A stretch of DNA of 64,000 nt, taken from positions 547,760 to 611,759 of the forward strand of contig VZDJ01000097.1 in assembly GCA_008694505.1 (NCBI GenBank). Reading direction: 5' to 3'. The position numbers and the translations under genes are program-made. A model generated the notes under the pieces. It had not been told where the DNA came from and made no database searches. It was given only the letters and a program-made list of their open reading frames with translations. Below, piece by piece: positions 1 through 11,533 of the stretch. This DNA is from Cyanoderma ruficeps (Eukaryota > Chordata > Aves > Passeriformes > Timaliidae). Position 1 is the first letter of the stretch. The number at the start of each line of letters is the position of its first letter.

Positions 1-330
1 TGAGCCAAGGGAAAGGTCTCCAAGTCCACTGGAGAGGGACTGGGGCCAAGGCCTGGAGGGACAGGACACAGGGAATGGCTTCCCACTGGGAAAGGGGACA
101 CTGGGCTGGGATCTTGGGAATCAGCAATTCCTGCCTGGGAGGGTGGGCAGGGGCTGGGCTGGAATTCCCAGATTTGCTGGGGCTGCCCCTGGATCCCTGG
201 GAATGCCCAAGGCCAGGCTGGATCCATCTGGGATAGTTGGAGCTGTCCTTGCTCCTTGCCCATGGAATGAGGATTTAAGGTCCCTTCCATCCCAGACATT
301 CCACGATTCCATGAAAACCAGGCACCCCTG
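1..330 (+). mobile_element. CR1 LINE fragment, 3' end
   Basis: This is the 3' part of a CR1 non-LTR retrotransposon in sense orientation. It closes with the typical motif of a filled-in 'lower case' tail, a run resembling ATTCYRYGATTCCATGA at about 295-315. Nearly the same sequence recurs at 8,930-9,415, 52,600-53,130 and 57,440-57,790, and reverse-complemented at 1,900-2,345. The left end is cut by the window edge. Confidence 0.8.
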
Positions 331-444
331 GGCAGCTCCTGGTTTTACCCATCCCTGGCTCATCCCTCAGCTCTGCCAGTCGGGGGGAAAAGAATCCCAA
401 AGCCAAGGACGATCTCGAAGGTCTCTTCCAACCTACACATTCTG

Positions 445-650
445 TGATTGTGTGAATTCCCGACTGGGAGGGTGGGCAGGGGCTGGGTTCGAATTCCCAG
501 ATTTGCTGGGGCTGCCCCTGGATCCCTGGCAGTTCCCAAGGCCAGGTTGGATCCACCTGGGACAGTGGGAGGTGTCCCTGTTCTTCCCGGGGTGGCACTG
601 GGTGACTTTCACAGTCCATTCCAACCCACCCCACTCTGGGATTCTCTGAC
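445..650 (+). mobile_element. CR1 LINE fragment, second copy
   Basis: A shorter 5'-truncated relative of the copy at 1-330 in the same orientation. It starts at the segment reading GGGAGGGTGGGCAGGGGCTG and decays after about 650. It lies about 110 bp after the first copy. Confidence 0.7.
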
Positions 651-1899
651 CAGCAACCCCAGCCTGATGCCTGTTGGATCATCCCAGTTTCCCTGGATGC
701 TCCCCCAGCTTTCCCAGGTGCCTGCTGACGGCCTGGCTGTGCAGGGGACAGTCCCTGCTCGCTGCCACCCCGCAGGGGACCGACCCCAAGGGCATTTCCT
801 GCACGTTGGGAAGCAGAAGCAACAACTGCCTTGCGACTTCCCAAAAAATCCCTCTTTTCCTGGGCTGGGTCCTGGTTTTGCAGGGACAGGGAACTGCAGG
901 AGCAGGTCAGGGGAGGGAGCTGAGCACCAGGAGATCCTGCCCAGGGTCCTCTGGATGCACAAAGGCTCAAGTGCCAAGGGGGAAACGACGCTCGGAGCTT
1001 GTTCCACCTGCCAAACCCAATCCCTGGAGCTGCCTGAGCGTGGGACAAAGCCTGGGATGCCCAAAAAGGCCAGGAGAGCTCTCTTGTGCAACTCCAAGAG
1101 TTTGATTTTCTCCTGGCAAAGCACTGAAACGACCCAGACTGAGCAGCACGAGGCAGCTCGTAAACACCCCCGGCCTCCCCTTCCTGGAGAAGAGTCCAAG
1201 TTTGACGGAACATTTTCCACCCAGCCGAAAACAAGGATAATAATTATCACCCGTGGAGTCTCCGTGCAATAAAAATCAGCAGGGAAACGAGAGCAAGGTC
1301 ACCACACCGACAATGGATCCTTTTGCTGAAGCAGGCTCCCACCCCAGCAGGGCTGTGCCCGGGGCGAGGATGGAACCCCAAAACCCGGCTGGGGCAGAGG
1401 ATCAGCCCCACAGCCCCGTTATCTCCCCAGCACAGGCCTGGGTGGGCTCAGCAGGGCCGGCCCTGAGGGTGGGAGCCTCTGTTTGTTTTGCTTTTTTTAA
1501 TCTGAGACTCGAAGTTTCCTCCTGGACAAAGTTGTTTCCAGGCGTCGGAGCCAGCTGGAAGCTCCCAAAGAGCCAGAACGCCCCGAGCTCCCCATGGTCC
1601 TTCTCCCACCTGGCTGGACAAGCTCCAGCCCCCGAGATTCTCCTCCCAACATCAGTGTGGCCTCTCCAGGCTGCAGAGCTGCCACCCACCCTGGGGACCC
1701 TGCCAGCTCGGGGTTGGAGGGAGCAGAGGCGCTTGGGGCACAGGGTGAGAGCTCCCGTTGTGTTTTCCGTGCTCACTTCCATCCTCGGGGGGCCACGGCT
1801 GAAAACAGGGAGTTCTAAAAGCTCTTGTGATCCTGAATGCCACAAGGGGAAGTGAATTCTCCTTATGCAAGCAAAGCTACAGGAAGGGAGGGAGACAGA
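651..1899. other. No gene seen; RAB11FIP5 intron 1 or flank
   Basis: The long open frames here are unspliced, differ between strands, and match no protein family I recognise. A polypyrimidine stretch lies near 1,490. RAB11FIP5 exon 2 should lie further left on the - strand, outside the window, so this is best read as its first intron. Confidence 0.6.
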
Positions 1900-2345
1900 C
1901 AGCAAAGGAGAGAATCATGGAATGGGTTGGGCTGGAAGGGACCTCAAAGCTCATCCCATGGGCAGGGACACCTTCCACTGCCCCAGGCTGCTCCAAGCCT
2001 CATCCAGCCTCACCTTGGACACTGCCAGGGATCCAGGGGCAGTCCCAGCAAATCTGGGAATTCCAGCCCAGCCCCTGCCCACCCTCCCAGGCAGGAATTG
2101 CTGATTCCCAAGATCCCAGCCCAGTGTCCCCTTTCCCAGTGGGAAGCCATTCCCTGTGTCCTGTCCCTCCATTCCCTGTCCCCAGTCCCTCTCCAGCTCT
2201 CCTGGAGCCCCTTTAGGCTCTGGAAGGTGCTGGAAGGTTTCCCTGAAGCCTTCTCCAGAGCCCTGTGAATCTCCAGCCTCGCAGCTGGGATCCCCCTTGG
2301 CTGCAGGAGCGATGTCATGGAGTGACCACGGCTGTGACACGGGGC
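1900..2345 (-). mobile_element. CR1 LINE fragment, antisense
   Basis: Reverse complement of the CR1 type at the window start. On the + strand it begins with the antisense 3' terminus (AATCATGGAATGGGTTGGGC at about 1,911) and runs into the body sequence. It has the same internal blocks as 8,930-9,415, so both belong to one CR1 family. Confidence 0.8.
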
Positions 2346-3310
2346 CTGGCCAGGCTGGACATTGCTCCCGTGGGATTAACAGCCCCTGACGAGACCTTTG
2401 AGATGGGCCCAAGCCCCGGTGGGGCCTCACGGGGCTCCTGCTTTGCACAGCTCCAGGAAAACCTCTCCCCCAGGGGCAGGGCTCTCCCCAAGCCCCAGCT
2501 CATCCCCCAACCCCCGGAGCTGTTCCACATCCCCCGTGTCTCTCCCAAGGCCCCGCAGTCAGCGCTGGTTCCAATTAGGCCCCAAGAATCCCGACCCGGC
2601 TCCTCCGACACCGCCCGGCCCGCCGGCATTGTGCTAAGAAAAACAAAATAAACGCCGGGGGGGAAATTCCCAGCCGGGATCTGCGGGGTTACTCATTTCT
2701 GCTCCCTGCCCACGCTCCCATTTTAGGGCAGCCGGGAGCCTGCGGGGCTGTGGAGTGGCGTTTCTCCACGGGAAAAGTTTTGTTGTTTGTTTTTTTTTCC
2801 CAATCCCTTTTCACGCTAATCCCTGCGCTGCCCTGGGTAGGAGGGCGAGGGAGGTTCCTCTCCGAGCCCGCAGCTTCGGGCAGCAGGCCAGCAGAATTCC
2901 CGGGATTCGGGGGGCCGGGGAGCAGGGGGGACACTCCCGGAGGCAGCCCCAGCCCAGCCAGGTCTGAGCGGAACAAAGCCCCCCAAAACTGAAGGAATTC
3001 CAGCCACATTCCTGCATTTTCGTGCTTGGCAAAGGCTGGGAAACATCGTGATTGTTTGAAACCCTTCTGGGGAAGGAGGAGGATCAGCAATCCCCCCCAC
3101 GCACAGGGGTTTGTGCTGGAGGCAGCACGGGCTCGGGGTCTGGACCCCTAAATTGGGGACCCTCCGTCACAAACCAGGTGACAACGGGGTGGGGGAGCTG
3201 CAAAGCCACCGCAGCCGTCAGGGGACAAACCACGAGGTGCAGCCGTGCCACGGATCCCCAGGAGGGACAGAGCCCCGGAGAACCGTGAGGGGATGCAGAG
3301 GGGCCTCGGG
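2346..3310. other. No gene seen; GC-rich intron sequence
   Basis: Unique GC-rich DNA with one T-rich run near 2,790. I see no exon with conserved coding content and no repeat family. It is presumed to be intron 1 of RAB11FIP5. Confidence 0.5.
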
Positions 3311-3374
3311 CCATGCTGTCCCCGGGCCATGCTGTCCCCGGGCCATGCTGTCCCCGGGCCATGCTGTCCCCTGG
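3311..3374. repeat. 16-bp minisatellite, 4 copies
   Basis: Four head-to-tail copies of CCATGCTGTCCCCGGG, the last slightly diverged. A short GGAT tetranucleotide stretch follows at about 3,394-3,460. Confidence 0.9.
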
Positions 3375-3879
3375 GACCCCTCCCCGTGGGGCATGGATGG
3401 ATGGATGCTCTGGTGCCTTGTCCAGCACGGTTCCCTCGCAGGGGGATGGATGGATGGATGGACCCTTGTCCCACAACACGTGATGTCCCACCCCTGCCAC
3501 CATGTCCTTCCTTCCTGGAGCATCCCCAGGCCCTGCGAGACCCCAAGTCCTTCTGGGGACACCCTCGGGGCACCTTCCCCAGCCACCACGGACCCCGGAA
3601 AGCCCCTCCCGGGACACGCCTGGACCCGCCACACCCCAATCCCTGTGGCACGTCCCTGGAGTGTCCATGGAAGCAGTGATGTCCTTCCCCCTCCAGCACC
3701 CGTCCTGGGTGCCCAGGGACCCCGCAGAGCCACACAGTGACCCAGTGCCAGCCACGCCAGGGCACTGGGGGACTCCGTGTGCCCACCCTGGGGCACACAG
3801 TGACCCCGCTGTCCCTCCAGGGTTACACAGAGATGTACGTGATACCACCCTGGGACACACGAGGATCCAGGACATCAAT

Positions 3880-3986
3880 CCCAGGGCCACCCTGGGACCC
3901 TGTGACACTCACCCAGGGCCTCCCTGGGACCCCGTGACACCCACCCAGGGCCGCCCTGGGACCCCGTGACACCCACCCAGGGCCGC
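3880..3986. repeat. 31-bp tandem repeat beside RAB11FIP5 exon 1
   Basis: About three and a half copies of a roughly 31-bp unit containing CCAGGGCCGCCCTGGGACCC. The array ends 34 bp before the splice donor of RAB11FIP5 exon 1 (on the intron side). The core is a near-perfect inverted repeat and could fold. Confidence 0.8.
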
Positions 3987-4019
3987 CCGGTGCCGCTCCG
4001 GTGCCGGGCCCGCACTCAC

Positions 4020-4396
4020 CGCTCGTCGGGCTCGCGGCCGCGCTGCCGGCCGGGCTCCAGGGGCACCAGGGCCTGGCCCAGGAACCGGTCCATGCCCACC
4101 AGCGCCCGGTGCATCACGGTGAGCACCAGCCCGCTGCAGGCCCCGGGCTCGGGGGGCAGCTCGAAGGCACATTCCTCCCTCCACTCGGGGCTGCCGCCGC
4201 TCTTCTCGGCCACCGAGGTGCTGTACTTCTCGCGGCCCAGCTGGATCACGGTGTACGCGTCGCTGCCGCCCGCTTTGCCTTTGCCGCCGCCCTTGCAGCG
4301 CAGCCCGCGGGCCCGCACCACCGTCACCTGGACGTGCGTGGGCAGCCAGGCCGGGCAGCCCTCGGCGGGCAGCGCGGCCGCCCGCAGCAGCGCCAT
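4020..4396 (-). CDS. RAB11FIP5: RAB11FIP5 coding exon 1 (C2 domain), partial gene
   Basis: First coding exon of Rab11 family-interacting protein 5 (Rip11/GAF1), an effector of Rab11 on recycling endosomes. The exon encodes 125 complete residues beginning MALLRAAALPAEGCPAWLPT, then a C2 domain from about residue 17 with HVQVTVVRARGL, SDAYTVIQLGREKYSTSV and PEWREECAFELPP, the hallmark of class I FIPs. In this family the C2 domain binds membrane phospholipids, and the Rab-binding helix sits at the C terminus, which is outside the window. The ATG is the first in frame within the CpG island. The open frame extends upstream but without conservation. The exon ends at a consensus donor (GTGAGT from 4,019 down) in phase 2. 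The loop between FELPP and LVLTVMH looks short compared with the human protein as I recall it. The rest of the gene lies left of position 1. Confidence 0.9.
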
Positions 4397-4900
4397 GGCC
4401 GGGCCGGGCGGGGCCGGGGAGAAGCGGCCGGACCGGGCCGGGCCCCGCTCGGAGCCGCCGCTGCCGCAGCGCCAGCGACACCGGCCACGCCGGCCCCACC
4501 CACAAACGGCGAGGGACACGCCCACAAACGGGGCGGGACACGCCCACAACAGCCAGGGATACGCCCACAAACGGCACGGGACACGCCCAGAGCCGCCATG
4601 ACCACGCCCACAACGCGGCCTGGCTCCGCCTCTGACCGGCTTTAGCCCCGCCCCAACCGTCCAAAGACGTGCTGGCCCCGCCTCCGGATTTTAGTCACGC
4701 CCCCAGTAGGAACCCTAGCCCCGCCCCACCGACCCCACCCGCCTTGACTCCGCCCCATTGGGCAGAAGGGGCGGAGCTTGGGGGCGCAGGGGCGGGGGCG
4801 GGGCAGGGTGACGCCCAGCCCCGTTGGGGTCACACCCCTGCGGCCACACCCGGTGCGGCCACACCCGCGACACAAACGTCCCCGACACCGCGTCCCCGAC
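4397..4900 (-). promoter_or_regulatory. CpG-rich promoter and 5' UTR region of RAB11FIP5
   Basis: Dense CpG and GC boxes (CCCCGCCC and GGGGCGGGG) surround the RAB11FIP5 start and extend upstream on the - strand. At 4,495-4,600 there are about four imperfect copies of a 20-25 bp unit containing ACACGCCCACAAACGG. No TATA box is visible, as is usual for a housekeeping CpG-island promoter. The exact start of transcription cannot be read. Confidence 0.55.
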
Positions 4901-4959
4901 ACCGCGTCCCCGCCGTGCCTGTGCCTGTCTGTCTCCCAGACCCCGCCATGGGCGTGCTG

Positions 4960-5465
4960 TGCACACGAGTGTGAGCACAGGTGTGTCTCTGCACAGGTGC
5001 GTCCACATACTGGTGTGTCTGTTCCCAGGTGTGTCCGTGCTCAGCTTTGTCCATACCCACGTGTGTCCATGTCCTGGTGTGTCTGTGCTGAGGTGTGTGT
5101 GTGCTCAGGTTTGTTCCTGCTCAGGTGTGCCTCTGCCCAGGTGTGCCCACACACTGATGTGTCTGTTCCCAGGGGTGTCCATGCCCAGGTCTGTCCATGT
5201 CCAGGTGTGTCCATACCCAGGTGTGTCCATGCCCAGGTGTGTCCATGTCCAGGTGTATCTATACCCAGGCGTGTCCATGCCCAGGTGTGTCCATGCCCAG
5301 GTGTGTCCATACCCAGGTGTGTCCATGCCCAGGTGTGTCCATGCCCAGGTGTATCTATACCCAGGTGTGTCCATGCCCAGGTGTGTCCATACCCAGGTGT
5401 GTCCATGCCCAGGTGTGTCTGTACCCCGATGCGTCCATTCCCAGGTGTGCCCCTGCCCACACCTC
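4960..5465. repeat. 16-bp minisatellite, about 30 copies
   Basis: Array with consensus CAGGTGTGTCCATGCC, most regular at 5,170-5,420 and degenerate at both ends. It creates long spurious open frames on both strands because the unit lacks stop codons in several frames. It lies just upstream of the RAB11FIP5 CpG island. Confidence 0.95.
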
Positions 5466-5869
5466 ACACCTGCACACCCCACACCTGTGTGGGTGACGGA
5501 GCCCCCAGGGCCGCTCTCCCGTGACCGTGCCCACGCGGGAGCAGATTCCCGGTGTCCCCGCGGGTCATCCCCGGTGGCAGCGGGCCACGCTCGCCCTTCC
5601 CCACCCCGGCTTCCCTCCCCCCTGCGGAGCGTTTCCCAGGCCGGGGCAGGTGAGGGGCACGGCCCCAATCCCAATGTCCCGTTAAATCCGGGCCGCCGCC
5701 GTTCCCCGCCCGGAGCAAGGTCACGGGGCGGCCGCGATAAGGATCGCGATAAGGGCAGCGGGGTCGGTGCCTGCCCTGCGCTATCGCTGCCATCTCCGCT
5801 CCGCTCCCGCGGCTCCGGCCGCGCCCGTTCCGCCCCAGCGCCGGGACACCCGCCGGGCTCCGCTGCCAG
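5466..5869. other. GC-rich spacer, no gene seen
   Basis: CpG-rich unique DNA between two arrays. It contains GATAAGGATCGCGATAAGGG near 5,735, a doubled GATA-type motif. No coding evidence is visible. Confidence 0.5.
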
Positions 5870-7020
5870 CCCCGGCCGTGTCCCTTTCCTTGCTTTTGGG
5901 GACACCCGGCGGGCTCCGCTGCCAGCCCCGTCATTCCAGAATTCCCGTGTCCCTTTCCTGCTTTTGGGGACACTGAGCAGGTTCCCCTCCCAGCCCCATC
6001 ATTCCATGATTCCTGTGTCCCTTTCCTGCTTTTGGGGACACAGAGTGGGCTCTGCTTCCAGCCCCATCATTTCATGGTTTCCGTGTCCCTTTCCCTGATT
6101 TTGGGGACACAGAGTGGGCTCTGCTGCCAGCCCCATCATTTCATGGTTCCTGTGTCCCTTTCCCTGCTTTTGGGGACACTGAGCAGGTTCCCCTCCCAGC
6201 CCCATCATTCCATGGTTCCTGCGTCCCTTTCCTGCTTTTGGGGACACCGCACAGACTCTGAGATCCCTTTCAGCCCCATCATTCCATAATTCCTGTGTCC
6301 CTTTCCTGCTTTTGGGGACACTGCAGGCTCTGAGATCCCTTCCAGTCCATCATCCCATAATTCCCATGTCCCATTCCCTGATTTTGGGGACACCCGGCGG
6401 GCTCCGCTTCCAGCCCCAGCCGTGTCCCTTTCCCAGCTTTTGGGGACACTGTGCAGGCTCTGAGATCCCTCCCAGCCCCATCATTCCATAACTCCCGTGT
6501 CCCTTTCCCTGCTTTTTGGGACGCTGAGCAGGTTCCCCTCCCAGCCCCATCATTCCATGGTTCCTATGTCCCTTTCCTGCTTTTGGGGACACCACACAGG
6601 CTCTGAGATCCCTTCCAGCCCCATTATTCCATGATTCCTGTGTCCCTTTCCCTAATTTTGGGGGCACAGAGTGGGCTCTGCTTCCAGCCCCATCATTCCA
6701 TGGTTCCCGTGTCCCTTTCCCTGTTTTTGGGGACACTGAGCAGGTTCCCCTCCCAGCCCCATCATTCCATGATTCCCGTGTCCCTTTCCTGCTTTTGGGG
6801 ACACCACACAGGCTCTGAGATCCCTTCCAGCCCCACCATTCCATAATTCCTGTGTCCCTTTCCCTGCTTTTGGGGACACCGTGTAGGCTCTTCTGCCCCC
6901 TCCAGTCTCATCATTCTGTATTTCCTGTGTCCCTTTCCCAGCTTTTGGGGACACTGCAGGCTCAGAGATCCCTTCCAGCCCATCATCCCATAATTCCCAT
7001 GTCCCTTTCCCTGATTTTGT
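5870..7020. repeat. About 70-bp minisatellite, about 16 copies
   Basis: Tandem units of roughly 65-75 bp, each containing TGTCCCTTTCCTGCTTTTGG, then a variable middle and CCAGCCCCATCATTCCATGA. Unit variants (GAGCAGGTTCCCCTCCCAG against ACAGGCTCTGAGATCCCTT) alternate, which suggests higher-order duplication. All open frames here are repeat artefacts. Confidence 0.95.
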
Positions 7021-8150
7021 GGCTCCCGCTTGCCCCAGACGCTGCTGACGGGGCTGAAGCTGCCGAGTGCGGGAAGAGCCACATTCCACCCTAAAAAAGC
7101 CTCCAAGGAAACGCACGAACTGCGGAAAATCCTGGATTTCCTCCATCGGGGCGCGCCGCCCCGGCCACATTCAAATATCCCATTAAAATATGCTTCATAC
7201 AGGAATAAAAATCCTACACCGGGAATTCCTTATCGCCCCCGAGATGAACTAAAATCCAATTATCCCCCGAGTCCAGGGCCTGCTCCCGCTCCACCGGCCG
7301 CCCCTTATCCCTCCTCAGCATCTGCTTTTGATTTTCCCTTCTTTTGATTGTTTTCCCCCCTTTTTTTACGCCCTGATTATCTCCACTCTCCCCACATCTC
7401 CTCCTCTCCGCCACTTCCCATCTTTTACCTCCATAATTGGGATTTTTCTTCTCCGTCTCCCTTCACCTTCCCTGCCCTGCTCCTGTTTATTTATCTCCTG
7501 TTTATTTATTCGTCTCTTTGATTTCACGCTCACCTCTGCATTTGATGCATAAGGAGGGTTTTTAATTACCCCTGAAATCAATTACTGTATTTTTTTATTC
7601 CACTCTGGAATCAAAGGGAACACAGGGATCCTTTGCAGCTTCCTCAGCGAGCCTGAGCTGAGTGAAATTTTCCTTTCATTCTTGCTCCAACTTGAATTTT
7701 CTCGCTTTAATTTTTCCTTCGACTTTAATTTTGGTTTTAACATCAATTTTTGCTTTGGCTTTAATTTCTGCTGTAATTTTATTTTTTTTCCTTCAGCTTT
7801 AATTGAATTTTTTTCCTTTCATTTCTCCCTCAGCTTTAACTTTTCCTTCAATTTCTGATTAATTTAAATTTTTTCCCTTTAGTTTCTCCCTCAAGTTTTA
7901 CCTTTCCTTCAATTTTTGATCAACTTCATTTTTCCTTCCTCCTCCTCCTCCTCCTCCATGGAGTCTCCCTCCCCGAGCTCATGTGGATGCTCCCCTAAAA
8001 CCCTGGATGTGGATTCCCAACAAACCCAGGGCTCACCTCAGGGAGAAGCTGGAAAACAACACAAATACAGTAAACAAAGTAAACGCAATTTACAATTTAC
8101 AAAAAGTAAATAGGATTAATTTTTTTTCTCTCTTTTTCCGTACTTTCGGT
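7021..8150. other. AT-rich unique block, possible conserved non-coding DNA
   Basis: The composition changes sharply from the GC-rich arrays to AT-rich DNA with many homeodomain-type TAATT/AATTA cores (for example 7,250-7,265 and 7,560-7,580) and TTTAATTTT runs to 7,920. I see no coding exon. The complex sequence at 7,060-7,330 is the part most likely to be conserved; 7,680-7,930 is low-complexity pyrimidine-rich DNA. Confidence 0.4.
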
Positions 8151-8354
8151 CCAAAATCCCGCTCTCCATCCCAGTGGGACCAGCAGGAGCTTCCCAGGCT
8201 GGAGCTGCCCCTGCCTGGGGATGGAAGAAGCTCCTTGTTGGGGCTGCAGAGAAATGGGAATTTCATGGGAGAGAAGGAAAACGCTGCAGGAACATTGGGA
8301 ACATGATGGGATGTGGGATTGGGAATGCTGAGCCACGCTTTGCTTGGGGAGGCT

Positions 8355-8690
8355 GGGATCCCATTCCAGGGCTGGATCCCATTCCCAGGGCTGCGATCCC
8401 ATTCCCAGGGCTGGGATCACATTCCCAGGGCTGGGATCCCATTCCCAGGGCTGGGATCCCATTCCCAGGGCTGGGATCCCACTCCCAGGGCTGGGATCAC
8501 ATTCCCAGGGCTGGGATCCCACTCCCAGGGCAGGGATCCCATTCCCAGGGCAGGATCCCGTTCCCAGGGCAGGATCCCATTCCCAGGGCTGGATCACATT
8601 CCCAGGGCTGGGATCCCACTCCCAGGGCTGGGATCACATTCCCAGGGCTGGATCCCATTCCCAGGGCAGGGATCCCATTCCCAGGGCTCA
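8355..8690. repeat. 20-bp minisatellite, about 17 copies
   Basis: Consensus CATTCCCAGGGCTGGGATCC, with 'ATCAC' and 'CAGGATCC' variants interspersed. It contains many potential BamHI-like GGATCC sites, which explains the long open frames on both strands. Confidence 0.95.
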
Positions 8691-8929
8691 TTGGGGCTTT
8701 GGATCCATTTTGTGGTGGAGCCGGGGCAGGAGTGAGGCAGCGGCAGCCCTGCAGGGAAGGGAGGGGTGAGGGAAGATCCAGAGCTGGGAATGCAGCACCT
8801 GGAAGGTGTGAGAGCTGGAAATGACCCCAAACCCCCCAGGGCTGGGCTGACCCCAAAGGCAAGGTGGGAATGGTGTCCGTGTGGGCCCTGAGGTGATTCC
8901 CCACGGGCAGAGCTGCCCCAGCCCTGGGG

Positions 8930-9415
8930 CCAACAGCAGAAGGACGTGGAGCTGCTGGAGAGAGTCCAGAGGAGGCCCCGGAGCTGCTGCAGGGCTGGAG
9001 CCCCTCTGCTCTGGAGCCAGGCTGGGAGAGCTGGGAATGTTCCCCTGGAGAAGGGAAGGCTCCAGGGAGAGCTCCCAGCCCCTGGCAGGGCCTGCAGGGG
9101 CTCCAGGAGAGCTGGAGAGGGACTGGGGCCAAGGCCTGGAGGGACAGGACACAGGGAATGGCTTCCCACTGGGAAAGGGGACACTGGGCTGGGATCTTGG
9201 GAATCAGCAATTCCTGCCTGGGAGGGTGGGCAGGGGCTGGGCTGGAATTCCCAGATTTGCTGGGGCTGCCCCTGGATCCCTGGGAATGCCCAAGGCCGGG
9301 TTGGACATTGGGGCTTGGATCCACCCGGGGAAGTTGGAGCTGTCCCTGCCCATGGAACTGGATGAGTTTTAAGGTCCCTTCCAACCCAAAACATCCTACG
9401 GTTCCTCAGAATCTC
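8930..9415 (+). mobile_element. CR1 LINE 3' portion, sense
   Basis: One of the longest CR1 copies in the window. It starts in the antisense-promoter-like region (GGAGCTGCTGGAGAGAGTCC at about 8,948) and ends with the degenerate terminal octamers near 9,400. It shares blocks with 1-330 and 57,440-57,790. Confidence 0.85.
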
Positions 9416-9679
9416 TTCCCCAAGGATGCACATCCCTGCAAATATTCCCACCGCCACCCAAACACCCGGCCCGGGGCTGACAGCAACCCCCAAAACTCCC
9501 CCGGCCCCAATTCCTTGGAATTCAAGCCGCAGAACTCGCTCACAGGCACGGGGAAGGGGCCGGCGGTTTCCCGGTGCAGAATCCCAGCTGGCGGCGCCGG
9601 GATCCCGGGAATGGAAGGAGGGAGCGGAGGGGAGCCAGGGGGTGTTGGGGGAAGGGGCCTGAGCCAAGACAAATAAAGA

Positions 9680-10180
9680 GTTCAAATGGGAAACGATTAA
9701 AACTAAACTAAAGTCAAATAAATGGAAAGCGGGGGAGATAAGGCGCGGGCGCCCTCGCTGCCTATTTAACATTCATTGGATTGAATAATCAGGCCTCATT
9801 ATCTCAAATTGCTGCATATTTGCCCTCAAAATGCTAATTTGAAAGTTGGCTGCGAGCGCCGTCTGCCTATTTTGACTAAAATATGATTTTGCTTTATTGT
9901 GCGGCGCTCGTAGCTCCGGGGGCATTTCCCCTGCGCCAACCGAACGGGGAATGGGCGAAAAAGGAAAAAAAAAAAAAAGGGGGAGGGAAAAAAAAAAAAT
10001 CTCCCAACATTTATCAAAAGCCGGCCGGGGAGGAGAGCGGGGCCCTGCTTTGCGTAGAAATGGCATTTTTAGGCCTCGCAGTGAAATTAAAGCGTTATCA
10101 GGCGCTTTTCGGGATGGACACTTTATCGCTCATCTCGGCAAGGGAAATGGGAGAAATAATTTGCTTTTATTCTGATTGTT
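9680..10180. promoter_or_regulatory. AT-rich, enhancer-like non-coding block
   Basis: A complex, non-repetitive AT-rich sequence inside GC-rich surroundings. It holds several homeodomain-type cores (ATTGAATAATC at about 9,782, CTAATTTG at 9,832, GATTAAAACT at 9,695) and TTTATT/TTATCG motifs. It contains no open frame with protein similarity. A-rich runs at 9,965-10,000 interrupt it. Its position between RAB11FIP5 and the NOTO pair makes a NOTO enhancer plausible. This is inference only. Confidence 0.35.
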
Positions 10181-11084
10181 TGGCGGAGGGGGGAGGGCCG
10201 GAGGCTCCTCCCTCCCTCCCTTCTCCCGTCTCCTCGCCCCCCTGTCCCCTTCACCCGCCCTCGCAGGGGGGGCAAAATCGGCGCTCTGGCCTTTATCCCG
10301 AGGATCCCACATGGAAAATTCGCTCCATTTGATCCCGGGCCGGGGATTCAGAGCATCAGTCTCCGGGTGTCATTACCCTTCCCGGGAGTCAATCAATGGA
10401 TAATAAGGTGGGAATAGGGGGCAGGAGCGGCCCCCCCGCCCCGTTCCCGGCGGGGATTGGGGTTAGTGAAGGGCGAGGGCTCCGCTCCCTCAATCCCCCG
10501 TTAGCGATGCCGGGATTCGCTCCCGGCCCCCCAAAGGACGCGTTCCCCATGCGGATCCCCCCCCCGCGCTGTTTGCACAGCAAACTGCAATTGTGTGAGG
10601 GATTAAGGGGGCTCCGGGGGAGGCCGAGGAGCCTTGTTGACACAGCGGGGTGGAAATCCGGCGCCATCAATTCCGCGGGCGCCTCCGGATTTGGCAATGA
10701 CACCGCCAGTGACTTTCCCGCCGGGCAGATGGAGGGGCGCTGACCCCTCCCACGTTCGGGGGGCAGATGGCGAGAAAAAGGGGACCCACCGAGGGGCTGG
10801 TGGCCCTGGGGGTGCTGCAATCCCCCGGAGGGGACTCCAGGGGAAGGTCACAGCAGTTTGGTCCTGCTGTCCCAAAATCAGCACGTGAAGGACGAATCTC
10901 CCCCTTCCCGTGGTCCCCATTGCTGCTGTCCCTTGGGGTGGGGGGGACATGTCCCACATGGACATCCAAAGGCTCAACCAGAGCTCGATGGGACAAAAAC
11001 ATGGAGAGGGGACAGCTCAGAACCCCCTTTATCCATGGGGATAAAGCTCCGTGATAAACATCCCGGGAAAAACCTCCTGGCACT
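10181..11084. other. GC-rich spacer with a forkhead-type inverted repeat
   Basis: No gene is seen. At 10,571-10,585 the sequence GTTTGCACAGCAAAC is a near-perfect palindrome of two forkhead-like half sites. GC-rich low-complexity DNA flanks it. Confidence 0.4.
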
Positions 11085-11505
11085 GGGGTGTCCCATCCTG
11101 GAGTGTCCCATCCCAGTGTGTCCCATCCCACTGTCCCATCCTGAAGTGTCCCATCCCATTGTCCCATCCCACTGTCCCATCCTGGAGCGTCCCATCCCAC
11201 TGTCCCATCCCACTGTCCCATCCCAGTGTGTCCCAGCAGTTTGTCCCATCCTGCTGTCCCACCCCGGTGTGTCCCAGCCCTCCTGTCCCTTCCAGGTGTC
11301 TTCCATCCCAGGTGTCCCATCTCAGTGTGTCCCAGCCTGCTGTCCCCCAGCCCACTGTGCTGGCCCAGTGCATCCCACTCTGGTGTGTCCTATTCTGGTG
11401 TGTCCCCTCCCACTGTCCCCATCCCACTGTCCCCATCCCTCTGTCCCGTTTCAGTGTCCCTATCCCTCTGTCCCATCCCTCTGTCCCCTCTCTGTCCCCT
11501 CCCGG
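11085..11505. repeat. TGTCCCATCC-type minisatellite
   Basis: Irregular array of short units (about 11-22 bp) built from CCCATCCCACTGTCCCATCC and its TGTGTCCC variants, degrading toward 11,500. It gives spurious open frames on both strands. Confidence 0.9.
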
Positions 11506-11533
11506 AGCCGCCGGGGCCCAGCGCGGTCTGGTG

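Noticed and set aside
1..4010. Further RAB11FIP5 exons
   Set aside because: No frame on the - strand resembles the next exon of the family; exon 2 should lie left of the window.
4824..6098. Open frame of 424 codons rich in Cys-Pro-Gly
   Set aside because: It is a translation of the 16-bp and 70-bp tandem arrays; frames are equally open on the other strand, and there is no domain.
8594..9772. 392-codon - strand frame
   Set aside because: It is an antisense read of the CR1 copy and the 20-bp array; similar peptides appear wherever this CR1 family occurs.
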